Assembly: GCA_963828555.1 (NCBI GenBank) | Contig: CAWHEL010000005.1 | Coordinates: 558,001 to 622,000, forward strand | Direction: 5' to 3' | From: JADJPO01 sp963828555 | GTDB lineage: Bacteria > Actinomycetota > Actinomycetes > Actinomycetales > Kineosporiaceae | Length of the DNA: 64,000 bases | Shown here: positions 54,158 to 62,843 of the stretch, piece by piece | How positions within the stretch are numbered: position 1 is the first letter of the stretch | How the letters are laid out: the number at the start of each line of letters is the position of its first letter | Notes under the pieces: model-generated | Database searches by the model: none | What the model was told of the DNA's origin: nothing | Seen by the model: only the letters and a program-made list of their open reading frames with translations | Program-made: the position numbers and the translations under genes

Positions 54158-54168
54158 CTCCGCCGGGG

Positions 54169-55926
54169 TCAGGTGACCAGGACCCAACGCACGGGCCTGG
54201 CGGGATCCGGCTCGTAGCAGCAGGTTGCGCCGGTGCGGATGGTGTCCCGCAGCAGCCGGGCGAGTTCCGGGTCCACGTCGCCGAGTCGCCCGATCGCGGC
54301 GGCGAGCGACTTGCGGACAGCGATCCGGGCGCGTTCAGCGTCGCCACCGCCGCGGCGTCGGCGACCCGCGAACCCGGTCGCGGCGGCCACCTCGTCGAGC
54401 AGCATTCCCCGCTCGGCCGCCAGGGCTGCTGACCGTGATGTGTCGGACCAGGCACGGGCCTGCATGAGCTCCTCGTCGAGCTCCGCGATCCGGCGACGGT
54501 AGGCGGCCAACGCCTGCCTGTCGATCATCTCACCCGTGCTCGTCTGCCCCACCGTGGCCGGATGCCCTGCGACAGCCTGGGTCAGCTCGAGCGCTCCCAC
54601 CGGGACGCCGGGACGTTCCAGTAGAAGTCGCAGATACCGAAAGCCCTTCATCTCACTCACCGCCGCGGTCCGCCCGGAGCAGCCGACCGACCACACCCCG
54701 TCCTTGCCTGGGTAGAGCCGCGCCACGGACGCTGTCACCTCCGTCGGAGGCGAAGCATCCACGCGACGCCGCCACCAGGTAGCACCGAGCTGGGAGTAGC
54801 CCGTCGCGGCGCTGCCCGCCCATCCGCGGGCCTCGACAGCGCGGCCCAGGGCGTGGCAGGCCTGCCAGAGGAAGTCGTCAACGATTCCTTGGAACGTGAC
54901 TGCCCCTGCATTGACCACGCCACGCCCGGCGTAGGGCGTCAGCAGATCGACCCCCTCGGCCGCGACCTCGAGGCCGCCGGTGCCGGCCGCTACCTCGGTC
55001 AGCAACGTGACCGTCAGCAGCCAGTCGACGTCGCGGGGGATCGCCGCGAGACCGGAGCGCGTGAGCCGGTCGAGAATTGCGCGAGCCTGCCCTGATCGGC
55101 CGGCGGCCAGCCACAGTGTGGCGGCCTCGGCGGCCGCGGACCGGACACCGTGCGCCGTCGCGAACGCCTCGAACGCCTCGGCCTGAGCGACCAGGGCGCT
55201 CCGGTCGGCGCTCTGTCGTGCGATTCCCGCGCCGAGTTCATGCACCAGCGCCTCGGCGTCGGGCTCGCCCGACTCCTCACCGGCCCGCTGGGTCTGTTCG
55301 AGCAGGGCCCGGGCAGCGACGAGGTCACCCGTGATCAGGCAGTACATGGCCCGCCGTGAGGCCGCGAACAATCGGACCCGCGCCGAGCCTGATTCCTCCG
55401 CGAGATCCTCCAGCGCCCGCAGCTGTCGCTGGACCCCGATCACGTCGAGGATCTCCAGCGCCGTCGTCAGACGCCAGAGATGACTCGACAGCCGCACCTC
55501 GACATCGACCACGTGCGCGACAACGTCCTCCAGGCGAGAGGTGATGACCCGTCGCTCGGCGAGGTCATCAGGTCCCCAGTGCACCAACAGTTGGGCGTCC
55601 AGGGCGTCGGCGAGCAGGCCCGGGTCGTCGCACCGGGACGCCTCGGCGACCGCCTCGTCGGCGAACGGTGCGGCCCGGGACGGCTCGTGGCCGTAGGCCC
55701 AGGTCCGTGCCAGTGCGACCGCCAGCCGGATCCGCTGCACCCCCGACGCGAGCGCGTACGCCTCGTGCAGGTAGGCCGGCGTGCGGCCCGAGGGGGTGCC
55801 GAACTTGTGCTGCGCGGCGAGCCCCACTGCGGCGGCGCCCATAGCCTCGACGTCGTGCGCCGCCCGCCCCTGCTCGAAGGAACGGATCAACGACGCGCGG
55901 TCGGTCTGCCCGCCCATGGCGCCCAT
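54169..55926 (-). CDS. TPR-rich regulatory protein with C-terminal module typical of large ATPase regulators
   Basis: 585 residues from ATG 55926 (ATG 55917 also possible). Residues about 20-400 are helical repeats of TPR type (AYLHEAYALASGVQRIRLAVALARTWAYGHEPSRAAPFADEAVAEA, LRALEDLAEESGSARVRLFAASRRAMYCLITGDLVAARALLEQ). The C-terminal about 180 residues (FRYLRLLLERPGVPVGALEL ... AAYRRRIAELDEELMQARAWSD ... ERARIAVRKSLAAAIGRLGDVDPELARLLRDTIRTGATCCYEPDP) match a module usually at the end of actinobacterial ATPase or adenylate-cyclase regulators. The ATPase and any DNA-binding domain are missing. It is co-directional with the NTF2-like gene 23 bp upstream. Confidence 0.72.
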   Translation of the reverse strand: MGAMGGQTDRASLIRSFEQGRAAHDVEAMGAAAVGLAAQHKFGTPSGRTPAYLHEAYALASGVQRIRLAVALARTWAYGHEPSRAAPFADEAVAEASRCDDPGLLADALDAQLLVHWGPDDLAERRVITSRLEDVVAHVVDVEVRLSSHLWRLTTALEILDVIGVQRQLRALEDLAEESGSARVRLFAASRRAMYCLITGDLVAARALLEQTQRAGEESGEPDAEALVHELGAGIARQSADRSALVAQAEAFEAFATAHGVRSAAAEAATLWLAAGRSGQARAILDRLTRSGLAAIPRDVDWLLTVTLLTEVAAGTGGLEVAAEGVDLLTPYAGRGVVNAGAVTFQGIVDDFLWQACHALGRAVEARGWAGSAATGYSQLGATWWRRRVDASPPTEVTASVARLYPGKDGVWSVGCSGRTAAVSEMKGFRYLRLLLERPGVPVGALELTQAVAGHPATVGQTSTGEMIDRQALAAYRRRIAELDEELMQARAWSDTSRSAALAAERGMLLDEVAAATGFAGRRRRGGGDAERARIAVRKSLAAAIGRLGDVDPELARLLRDTIRTGATCCYEPDPARPVRWVLVT

Positions 55927-55949
55927 CGTAACGATGGGCCCGCGAATGG

Positions 55950-56375
55950 TCAGCGACGGACCAGCTCGACGGCAGCGCGATGCTCGGCGACACGCGCCGA
56001 CGACCAGTCGCCGGTGCAGTAGACCGACAGCTGGGAGATCGATCCGTCGGTGACATCGGCGCGAAGGAGCTCGCGGCAGTACCAGTGGTCCTCCGCGTCC
56101 TGCCAGACCTCCTCGACCTCCAGGACGAACCCTGTCTCGGTCACGTCCAGACGGGAGGTCGGCACCCGACCGCTCACCGGATGTCCGGCCAGGCGAAGCG
56201 CAACGGCCCCCTCGGCGGTGCCGGCCTGCAGCCGCCACAACGGCATCGTGAAGTCGGTGAACAGGTCCGGAGCGAACAGCCCCGGCGCAGCTTCGCCGGT
56301 CTCGAGGAAATCGATGAGACGTGCGGCCAGCAGGCGGGCCGTGTCGACGGCCTCGGCGGTGACGATGACGGTCAT
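55950..56375 (-). CDS. NTF2/SnoaL-like small protein
   Basis: 141 residues from ATG 56375, with AAGGA upstream. A cone-shaped NTF2-like fold is suggested by the pattern TARLLAARLIDFLETGEAAPGLFAPDLFTDFTMPLWRLQAGTAEGAVALRLAG, then VTETGFVLEVEEVWQDAEDHWYCRELLRADVTDGSISQLSVYCTGDW. Such proteins bind or convert small ligands. It is the first gene of a two-gene unit with the TPR regulator and has the TGACGTC palindromes in its promoter, so it may be the ligand-sensing partner (inference). Confidence 0.72.
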   Translation of the reverse strand: MTVIVTAEAVDTARLLAARLIDFLETGEAAPGLFAPDLFTDFTMPLWRLQAGTAEGAVALRLAGHPVSGRVPTSRLDVTETGFVLEVEEVWQDAEDHWYCRELLRADVTDGSISQLSVYCTGDWSSARVAEHRAAVELVRR

Positions 56376-56415
56376 GGATCCAGTCCTTGCGGTGGGTGGC
56401 GTGTACCCAGAAGGC

Positions 56416-56445
56416 GTGACGTCCGACGTCACATCGTGACGTCAC
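56416..56445. promoter_or_regulatory. TGACGTC palindrome pair upstream of the NTF2-like/TPR unit
   Basis: GTGACGTC-C-GACGTCAC (56416-56432) is a perfect 8-bp inverted repeat. Three bases later GTGACGTCAC (56436-56445) is a perfect 10-bp palindrome. Both lie 41-70 bp upstream of the start at 56375, in the 94-bp gap after the DUF5719 gene. They are strong candidates for operators of a dimeric regulator bound in tandem. Confidence 0.6.
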
Positions 56446-56469
56446 GGCAGGGGAAGCTGCTCCCCTTCG

Positions 56470-58029
56470 TCAGCCGACGCCCATCAGCTGGTCCTGGACG
56501 ACCCGGGGCGCCGGGCCCGGCTCGGCCGGACCGGGGCGGACCGGCAGCACCGAGAGCATCGGCCCGTTCTCGTCCTGGGTGGACAGGACTACCGCGGCGT
56601 AGATCGGCCCGCCGGTGCCCGGTCTCCCCGGCGGCCGGATCAGCACCGCGGCGGTGCCGGCCGAGACCGGGATCACCGTCGAGCGCCCGGCTTCCAGGGT
56701 GATCTCGCGGGCCGTGCTCACCACACCGGACGACGAGACCTCGCGGACGGCGAACGACGCCGCGTGTGCCGGGGCGGCCACGACCAGTTCGGCGGCGATC
56801 GGGCTCACCCCCCTGCCTCGCGGCGTCCGGGGCAGGGCCACGGTCACCGCCCCACGCAGGGCGAGGGTGGCCGTGGACCAGGCCAGTTCCGAGGGCGGCA
56901 CCGTCTTGCCGACCGCGAGCGAGGTGCCGGCCAGCTCCCCGCCGGCCACGGTCCGCCCGGAGATGGCGCCCGCCACCACGGGCACGTCCGCTGCCACGAC
57001 GGCGGCGTAGGTGCCGTCGGCCACCCCGGTCAGCGGCACGTCGCGGACGCCGCCGCCCGGCACCCCGAGCACGGCACCCGCACCGGCCACGCTGCCCTTG
57101 GCATCGAGCAGCGACACCCGCACCACGGCCTCGGCGCTGCCCGGCACGGCCACCCGCACGAAGGCACCGCCGTGGGTGGCCACCACCACGCCGGGCAGCA
57201 CCTGCCCACGCGAGGGCGGGGCGGCCGCGGTGACGTCGTCCACACCGCCGGGGGTGAAACCGCGCACCCGGGTGTGGTGCAGTGCTGCCACCACCCGTCC
57301 GCTGCGCGCCGTCACGTGCACCGCGACCTCACTGGCGCTCGGAGCCAGCGCGTCCACGAAGACCGCGATCTGCCGGCCGGAGGGAACCACGATCCCTTCG
57401 CCCGCAGGCGCTTTCAGCCGTCCCTTGGCTCCATGCACGAACACGTCCAGGGACGCCGCGGCCGGGGTCGGGTTGGACAGCAGCAGCCGGGAGCGCTCGC
57501 CCTCGGCGGTGCCACCACCCACCAGCCAGAGATCGGAGGCCGCCGCGGCGCAGCTCACCGTGGCCAGTCCACGCAGATCCCCGCTGGTGCCGATCGTGGC
57601 CTGCACGGCTGCGGCAGCGGCCATCCGGGGCGCACCGCGGCGTCCGGCGTCGAGGCGCACAGCCCCTGCGGTGGAACGGCTCACGCCGCCCAGGGACACC
57701 TCGGCGGATCGGGTGAGCGGCTGCGGGTCGGCCGGCACCGGGGCGGCGCCGCCGGCGGCCGGCACCAAGGTGCCCAGCGTGGCCGCCTCATCGCTCACCG
57801 CGCTGACCACGACCGGTCCGGGCGGATCGATCGGGACCGCCCCCTCAGGCACCACCAGCGTCTCCGGCCCCGGGCAGACCTGCACCGGGGTGGCCGCCGA
57901 GACGGGCAGCGTCGGCCAGTCCCGCTGCGGGATGCCCCGCGGCGGGATGGCTTGGGCCACAACGGTTCCCCCGGTCACCAGAGCGGCAATGGCGATACCG
58001 GTGAGGCCAGCGCGGAACATCGCCTTCAT
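56470..58029 (-). CDS. DUF5719 protein
   Basis: 519 residues. A signal/anchor segment (residues 5-28, AGLTGIAIAALVTGGTVVAQA) is followed by an extracytoplasmic, beta-rich region with VSCAAAASDLWLVGGGTAEGERSRLLLSNPTPAAASLDVFVHGAKG, RQIAVFVDALAPSASEVAVHVTARSGRVVAALHHTRVRGFTPGGVDDV and LRPP-like repeats. This is the DUF5719 family of actinobacteria, always next to a large membrane GT2 gene and whiB. The start overlaps the GT2 stop by 4 bp. A role with that enzyme at the outer face is likely; the biochemistry is unknown. Confidence 0.85.
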   Translation of the reverse strand: MKAMFRAGLTGIAIAALVTGGTVVAQAIPPRGIPQRDWPTLPVSAATPVQVCPGPETLVVPEGAVPIDPPGPVVVSAVSDEAATLGTLVPAAGGAAPVPADPQPLTRSAEVSLGGVSRSTAGAVRLDAGRRGAPRMAAAAAVQATIGTSGDLRGLATVSCAAAASDLWLVGGGTAEGERSRLLLSNPTPAAASLDVFVHGAKGRLKAPAGEGIVVPSGRQIAVFVDALAPSASEVAVHVTARSGRVVAALHHTRVRGFTPGGVDDVTAAAPPSRGQVLPGVVVATHGGAFVRVAVPGSAEAVVRVSLLDAKGSVAGAGAVLGVPGGGVRDVPLTGVADGTYAAVVAADVPVVAGAISGRTVAGGELAGTSLAVGKTVPPSELAWSTATLALRGAVTVALPRTPRGRGVSPIAAELVVAAPAHAASFAVREVSSSGVVSTAREITLEAGRSTVIPVSAGTAAVLIRPPGRPGTGGPIYAAVVLSTQDENGPMLSVLPVRPGPAEPGPAPRVVQDQLMGVG

Positions 58030-61000
58030 GACGGATCCTCGAACATCGGGGGCAGCTCGCCCTCCTCTGGATGGTCGACGTCGAACACCCGTGGCGCCGG
58101 CTGCGGCTCCCGCTGGGCGGCCGGGTCACGTTCCACGGGGTGCGTCGGCCGGGGCGCCGGGGGGGCCCCGATCCGGCGGCGGACGTTCGGCAGGGGCAGG
58201 GCGATCAGGAACGCCAGCACCCCCGCCGACAGCCGGGCGCCGTCGGTCCAGGGCGCATCCAGCCAGGCCGGTGCACTGCGATAGATGATCTCCAGCCGCC
58301 CAGCGTGCATCGGCAGCTCCCACGCCTGCGACCACCCGCCCGGCGCCGCGACCGAGGCCAGCTCCACCCCGTCGAGGCGTGCCTGCCAGCGGGGGTCGGC
58401 GCGCTCGGCGAGCACCACCCGGCGCCCGGCCTCCCCCTGGGCCACGTCGACGCTCGCCCGGGGCCGGTCGGCCGGTGCGGGCAGCACGGCCCGGGTCGCT
58501 CCGGTGGCGTCCACCACCCGCAGCCGGGCCGAGCGGCTACTGGCCTGGTTGTCCGGGGCCGGGTCCACCCGCCACATCGCCCAGCCGGGGCCGGCGTTGA
58601 CCCGCACCAGCCCGGGTGCGCCGTCCAGCGCCTGCTCGGCGGTCTCGTTCATCGGTGGCAGCAGCAGCACGGTGCCGACCGAGAGGTCGGCCAGGGCCTT
58701 GCGGGTGTCCTGCGCCGTGTCCGAGAGCAGGGCCGAAACCACGGGCACCACTACCGCGGCGTCGTCCGGTGCCACCACGCGCCGCTCGACCGAATCGGCG
58801 CCGAACCGCGGACCGGCCTCACGCTGCACCGCCCAGCGCACCCGCTGGTCGTCCACCGACAGGGTCAGGGTGCGGGTGGCGCCGGAGCCGGCGGCCTCGG
58901 CGACGGCCACCGCGGGCAGCACGTCGGGTGCGGCGCGGTGCAGGACGGCCCGGTCCCCCTGCCCGGCGAGGGCGGTCAGTGCCAGCAGTGGGCCGAACAG
59001 GGCGACCACCAGGAGCACGGCGGACGCCGCGCGGCGACGCCCGGTACCGAGTCGGCGCAGCCGCCTGCCCAGCGCCGGGGAGGCAGCTGTGGCGGCCCCG
59101 ACCAGGCCGATCATCAGCAGTGACAAGGCCGGGCCGGGCCAGACCCGGCCGTCCCCGGCCACCAGCCGTTCGCCGGCCAGCGCCGCGGCGAGACCGGTCA
59201 GGGCCACCGTCCAGCAGGCCAGTGCGGCCAGCCAGGAGTGCTTGCGGCGCACCAGGGCCAGCGCCGCGAGCAGCACCGGCGGCGCCACCAGCAGCCCGAC
59301 CAGCAGGCTGGTCAGCGGCCACCCGGCGGTTCCCTCCGGAAGGCGGTCGAGCAGCCAGGGCGGCGGGGCGAACAGCCGGTCGGCGTCCTCCGGCACGGCC
59401 GCCAGACGCCACCAGGCCGGGGCGAGCGGCTCGTTCCAGCCCAGGGCAGGGTCGGCGGCGAGCAACTCCGGACGCTGCGCGACCGCCGTCCACCAGGGCA
59501 GCATCAGCACCGCGGGCACCGCGGCGGTGTAGCCGGCGAGCAGCATCCGCCGCCCACCCCCGGCCACGGCGGCCAGCACGGCGAGCACCAGCAGGACGGC
59601 GAGCACCGGCACCACGAGGGCCGGCGCCGCGGCGAGCACCACGGTCAGCGCCAGTCCGGCGGCGGAGGCGGCGGTCAGCGACCCGGAGCCGAGCGCGCGC
59701 AACAGGGCGAGCGCCAGCAGCGGCAGGGTCAGGTGCATCACCACCGCGCCCGGGCGCCCGGTGAGCACCGCTCCGAGCAGGGGCGGGGCCGCCGCCCAGA
59801 TCAACGCCGACCAGGCCCGCACCGCCCACGAGGTGCTGAGCGCGGCCGCGGCGGCGAAGGCGGTCAGGCCGGCCAGCGCCGGACCGGCCAGCAGGAGCAG
59901 GGCGACCAGGCGGCCGGGGTCACCGCCGACCGGCCAGGACAGCACCGAGAGCAGCGCGCCCAGCGGGTCGCCGGCCGCGCCGACCCCGAGCCCGATCGGG
60001 CGCCAGGCGCTGGTCGCCGACCGCCACAGGTCGAGCGCGCCGTCCGGCACCGGAGCCAGATAGGGGCCGACCACGGCCCCATCGGTGGTGAGCACGCGCC
60101 GTCCGGCCAGCAGCCCGGCGGTCAGCGCCAGCGCGACCACCGGGCCGATCACCGACAGCCGGCGCCAGAGGCTGCGCCGCGGGGCGAGCTGAGCGGCGCG
60201 GGCGCGGGCCGAGGGCCGGATCCAGGAGGCGAGCTCGTCGCGGCGCTGGCGCAGCAACGAGCGGCCGGTGGCCCGCAGCGGGCGCAAGGCACGGAGCGGA
60301 ACCGCACGGCCGGAACGGATCCGACGCCGGGCACGCAGCCAGCGCAACGGCCGGGCCAGCAGGTCGCCGGCGGCCACCAGTTCGTCCCAGGAGAGCTGCG
60401 GCTGCTTGAGCACCAGGCGGGCGACGGCCCGCACCAGCCCGGCGAGAAGCGACCAGATCAGGGCGAACGGCAGCAGCGACCAGCTGGCCCAGGCCATCCG
60501 CAGGGTCAACGCGTCCCGGCGGTCGTCGCGGTGCCCGGACTCGGTCGCCGTGGTCATCACCGCTGCGGGGACGACCACCACCCGGTGCCCGGCCAGGTGC
60601 ACCCGGCGGCAGAACTCGAGGTCGTCGCGAGCGCCGGTCAGCGCCGGGTCGGGGCCACCGAGGCGCTGCCAGACGTCACGGCGCACCAGCATGCCGGCGG
60701 TGCGCACCGCGAGCACGTCGCTGCGGGTGTCGTGCTGGCCCTGGTCGAGCTCGCCACGATCCAGACCGGTGATCACGGCGCCGAGGCGGGAGGTGGTGCG
60801 GCCAACGTCCAGCAGACGCTGCTCGTCCCCCCACTCGACCTGCTTGCAGCCCGCAACCGCTACGGAGGGAGCTGTTTCCACGGCGACCAGCAGGTGCTCG
60901 AGGGCGTCAGGAGCCGGCGCCGCCTCGGCGTGCAGGATCCACAGCCACTCCCCGCGCAGGGTGGCGGCGTCCGGCAGGGGGTCGACGAGATCCTCCGCCG

Positions 61001-61244
61001 CGTCCGGGGCGGACGCGACGTCGGCGATGGCGCCGGCCACCGCCGCAGCCAGGCCGGCGCCCCGGGGAACCTGGATCAGGGCGTCCGGTCGCCGGGTCTG
61101 CAGATCGACGGCGGCCAGCACCTCGGGCAGCAGCTCCTGGTGGTCCCCGACCACCAGAACAGCTACTACGTGTGCTTGATTCCACACTCTGCGCGATGAG
61201 CGATGGCTGACGACGACCGCGTCAGCCGCGGTGTCGAGGCTCAT
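58026..61244 (-). CDS. Large membrane protein with N-terminal GT2 domain
   Basis: 1072 residues. An N-terminal GT2-like domain (about 25-235: VVAVLVVGDHQELLPEVLAAVDLQTRRPDALIQV, ILHAEAAPAPDALEHLL, GARDDLEFCRRVHLAGHRVVVVP) is followed by about a dozen transmembrane helices between residues about 260 and 760 and an extracytoplasmic beta-rich tail with a final helix (LSAGVLAFLIALPLPNVRRRI). The DxD of the GT2 core reads HAEA, so transferase activity may be altered. The gene is conserved between whiB2 and DUF5719 in actinobacteria. It probably handles a lipid-linked sugar; substrate unknown. Confidence 0.82.
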   Translation of the reverse strand: MSLDTAADAVVVSHRSSRRVWNQAHVVAVLVVGDHQELLPEVLAAVDLQTRRPDALIQVPRGAGLAAAVAGAIADVASAPDAAEDLVDPLPDAATLRGEWLWILHAEAAPAPDALEHLLVAVETAPSVAVAGCKQVEWGDEQRLLDVGRTTSRLGAVITGLDRGELDQGQHDTRSDVLAVRTAGMLVRRDVWQRLGGPDPALTGARDDLEFCRRVHLAGHRVVVVPAAVMTTATESGHRDDRRDALTLRMAWASWSLLPFALIWSLLAGLVRAVARLVLKQPQLSWDELVAAGDLLARPLRWLRARRRIRSGRAVPLRALRPLRATGRSLLRQRRDELASWIRPSARARAAQLAPRRSLWRRLSVIGPVVALALTAGLLAGRRVLTTDGAVVGPYLAPVPDGALDLWRSATSAWRPIGLGVGAAGDPLGALLSVLSWPVGGDPGRLVALLLLAGPALAGLTAFAAAAALSTSWAVRAWSALIWAAAPPLLGAVLTGRPGAVVMHLTLPLLALALLRALGSGSLTAASAAGLALTVVLAAAPALVVPVLAVLLVLAVLAAVAGGGRRMLLAGYTAAVPAVLMLPWWTAVAQRPELLAADPALGWNEPLAPAWWRLAAVPEDADRLFAPPPWLLDRLPEGTAGWPLTSLLVGLLVAPPVLLAALALVRRKHSWLAALACWTVALTGLAAALAGERLVAGDGRVWPGPALSLLMIGLVGAATAASPALGRRLRRLGTGRRRAASAVLLVVALFGPLLALTALAGQGDRAVLHRAAPDVLPAVAVAEAAGSGATRTLTLSVDDQRVRWAVQREAGPRFGADSVERRVVAPDDAAVVVPVVSALLSDTAQDTRKALADLSVGTVLLLPPMNETAEQALDGAPGLVRVNAGPGWAMWRVDPAPDNQASSRSARLRVVDATGATRAVLPAPADRPRASVDVAQGEAGRRVVLAERADPRWQARLDGVELASVAAPGGWSQAWELPMHAGRLEIIYRSAPAWLDAPWTDGARLSAGVLAFLIALPLPNVRRRIGAPPAPRPTHPVERDPAAQREPQPAPRVFDVDHPEEGELPPMFEDPS

Positions 61245-61252
61245 CGCCGACG

Positions 61253-61570
61253 TCAGACGGCGCGCTTCTTGACCCGGCGCCGTTCACGTTCGGACAGGCC
61301 GCCCCAGATGCCGAAGCGCTCGTCGTTGGCGAGGGCGTACTCGAGGCACTCACCGCGCACATCGCACGACAGGCAGACGCGCTTGGCTTCGCGGGTGGAC
61401 CCGCCCTTCTCCGGGAAGAACGCCTCGGGGTCGGTCTGAGCGCACAGCGCCCGTTCCTGCCATTCCAGCTCGGGAGGAAACGCTGCCTGCGCATCGTCAC
61501 CTACCCCGTGCCCGAACGGCAGTGCCGGCTCAGAGGCGATCCTGAGAGTGATCGCCATCGGCTCGTGCAC
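61253..61570 (-). CDS. whiB2: WhiB-family iron-sulfur regulator (WhiB2/WhmD type)
   Basis: 105 residues from GTG 61570, chosen because GAGGAGG lies 6 nt upstream; ATG 61558 is the alternative. Four cluster ligands in LCAQTDPEAFFPEKGG ... AKRVCLSCDVRGECLEYAL, then FGIWGGLSERERRRVKKR, the DNA-contacting tail after the GIWGG turn. WhiB2 orthologues are essential for septation and bind the primary sigma factor. Its position between the GT2/DUF5719 unit and cofD matches whiB2 in M. tuberculosis. A 295-bp upstream region is shared with cofD. Confidence 0.93.
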   Translation of the reverse strand: MHEPMAITLRIASEPALPFGHGVGDDAQAAFPPELEWQERALCAQTDPEAFFPEKGGSTREAKRVCLSCDVRGECLEYALANDERFGIWGGLSERERRRVKKRAV

Positions 61571-61865
61571 TGGTGTCCTCCTCGACCCTTGGACGCTCAC
61601 GACCGGGGTGCCGGCGCGGTAGTCCCCCACTTCGTGTGCCCACCCGGACACGCAACGTCGCGTGGATGGGAGTGACACTGAGGGAATTACACGCGTGTCG
61701 TACCCACCACGTCAAGCGGGTCGGTGGTACTCCCGCGAACACCTGATGAAAGACCTCCACCGAGCGCGGGCGTGTTCGGGCGTGTCTGGCGACGAAACGG
61801 GCAAGTCCCCATCGGAAGGTCGGGGCCGCCGTCGGGGCGGACCGGGCGACTGGGATGATGGAGAC
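61571..61865. promoter_or_regulatory. Divergent promoter region between whiB2 and cofD
   Basis: 295 bp without a supported gene. It contains the perfect palindrome ACACGCGTGT (61689-61698) next to GTGACACTGAGGGAATTAC (61671-61690), a possible regulator site in the style of developmental regulators. No clear -10/-35 pair was found by eye. Confidence 0.35.
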
Positions 61866-62843
61866 ATGCAGATCACAGCCCTGGCCGGGGGAATCGGTGG
61901 CGCGCGCTTCCTGCGAGGCCTGCTCGGGCACCTGGGTGACCGAGGAGACACACCGTGCGATGTCACGGTGATCGGAAACACGGCGGACGACGTGACCCTG
62001 CACGGGTTGAGGGTCTGCCCCGACCTCGACACCGTGATGTACACCCTCGGCGGCGGCATCCACGAGGAGCAGGGCTGGGGCCGGGCCGAGGAGACCTTCT
62101 CGGTGGCCGCCGACCTGGCCGCCTACGGCGCGCAGCCGCAGTGGTTCACCCTCGGCGACCGCGACCTGGCCACGCACATCGTGCGTACCCGCATGCTCGG
62201 CACCGGGATGACCCTGTCCGAGGTGACAGCGGCACTGTGCGACCGCTGGCAGCCCGGGGTGCGCCTGCTGCCGATGAGCGACGACCGGGTGGAGACCCAT
62301 GTCGTGATCGACGACCCGGAGGCGGGCGACGACGCACGCCGGGCCATCCACTTCCAGGAGTGGTGGGTGCGTCTGCACGCCGCCGCGCCGGCCCGGCAGA
62401 TCCTGGCCGTGGGGATCGAGACCGCGCGCCCGGCACCCGGAGTGCTGGACGCCATCGCCGAGGCCGACGTGGTGCTGCTGCCCCCGAGCAACCCGGTGGT
62501 CTCGATCGGCACCATCCTCGGCGTGCCGGGCATCCGGGAGGCATTGCGGGCCACCGCGGCTCCCGTGGTCGGGGTCTCCCCGATCGTGGCGGGGGCGCCG
62601 GTGCGCGGCATGGCGGATGCCTGCCTGACCGCGATCGGCGTCCCCACCACCGCCGCTGCCGTGGCCGGGCTCTACGCCGACTTCCTGGACGGCTGGCTGG
62701 TCGCCGAGTCCGACGGCGCTGAGACCGGCTGGCCGGACAGCGTCAACGTGATCTCCCGCCCGCTGCTGATGACCGACCCTGCGGCCACCGCCGGGATCGC
62801 CGCCGCCGCCCTGGACCTGGCCGCCAAGCTCAGCACCCGATGA
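61866..62843 (+). CDS. cofD: 2-phospho-L-lactate (or enolpyruvyl) transferase of coenzyme F420 synthesis
   Basis: 325 residues from ATG 61866. It begins MQITALAGGIGGARFLRGLL, the GGxGG(A/S)K/R nucleotide loop, followed by VIGNTADDVTLHGLRVCPDLDTVMYTLGG, GDRDLATHIVRTRML, DDRVETHVVID, VLLPPSNPVVSIGTIL. CofD/FbiA transfers the phospholactyl or phosphoenolpyruvyl group to the deazaflavin Fo, giving (dehydro)F420-0. It overlaps cofE by 4 bp (ATGA). F420 then serves redox enzymes elsewhere in the genome. Confidence 0.96.
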   Translation: MQITALAGGIGGARFLRGLLGHLGDRGDTPCDVTVIGNTADDVTLHGLRVCPDLDTVMYTLGGGIHEEQGWGRAEETFSVAADLAAYGAQPQWFTLGDRDLATHIVRTRMLGTGMTLSEVTAALCDRWQPGVRLLPMSDDRVETHVVIDDPEAGDDARRAIHFQEWWVRLHAAAPARQILAVGIETARPAPGVLDAIAEADVVLLPPSNPVVSIGTILGVPGIREALRATAAPVVGVSPIVAGAPVRGMADACLTAIGVPTTAAAVAGLYADFLDGWLVAESDGAETGWPDSVNVISRPLLMTDPAATAGIAAAALDLAAKLSTR

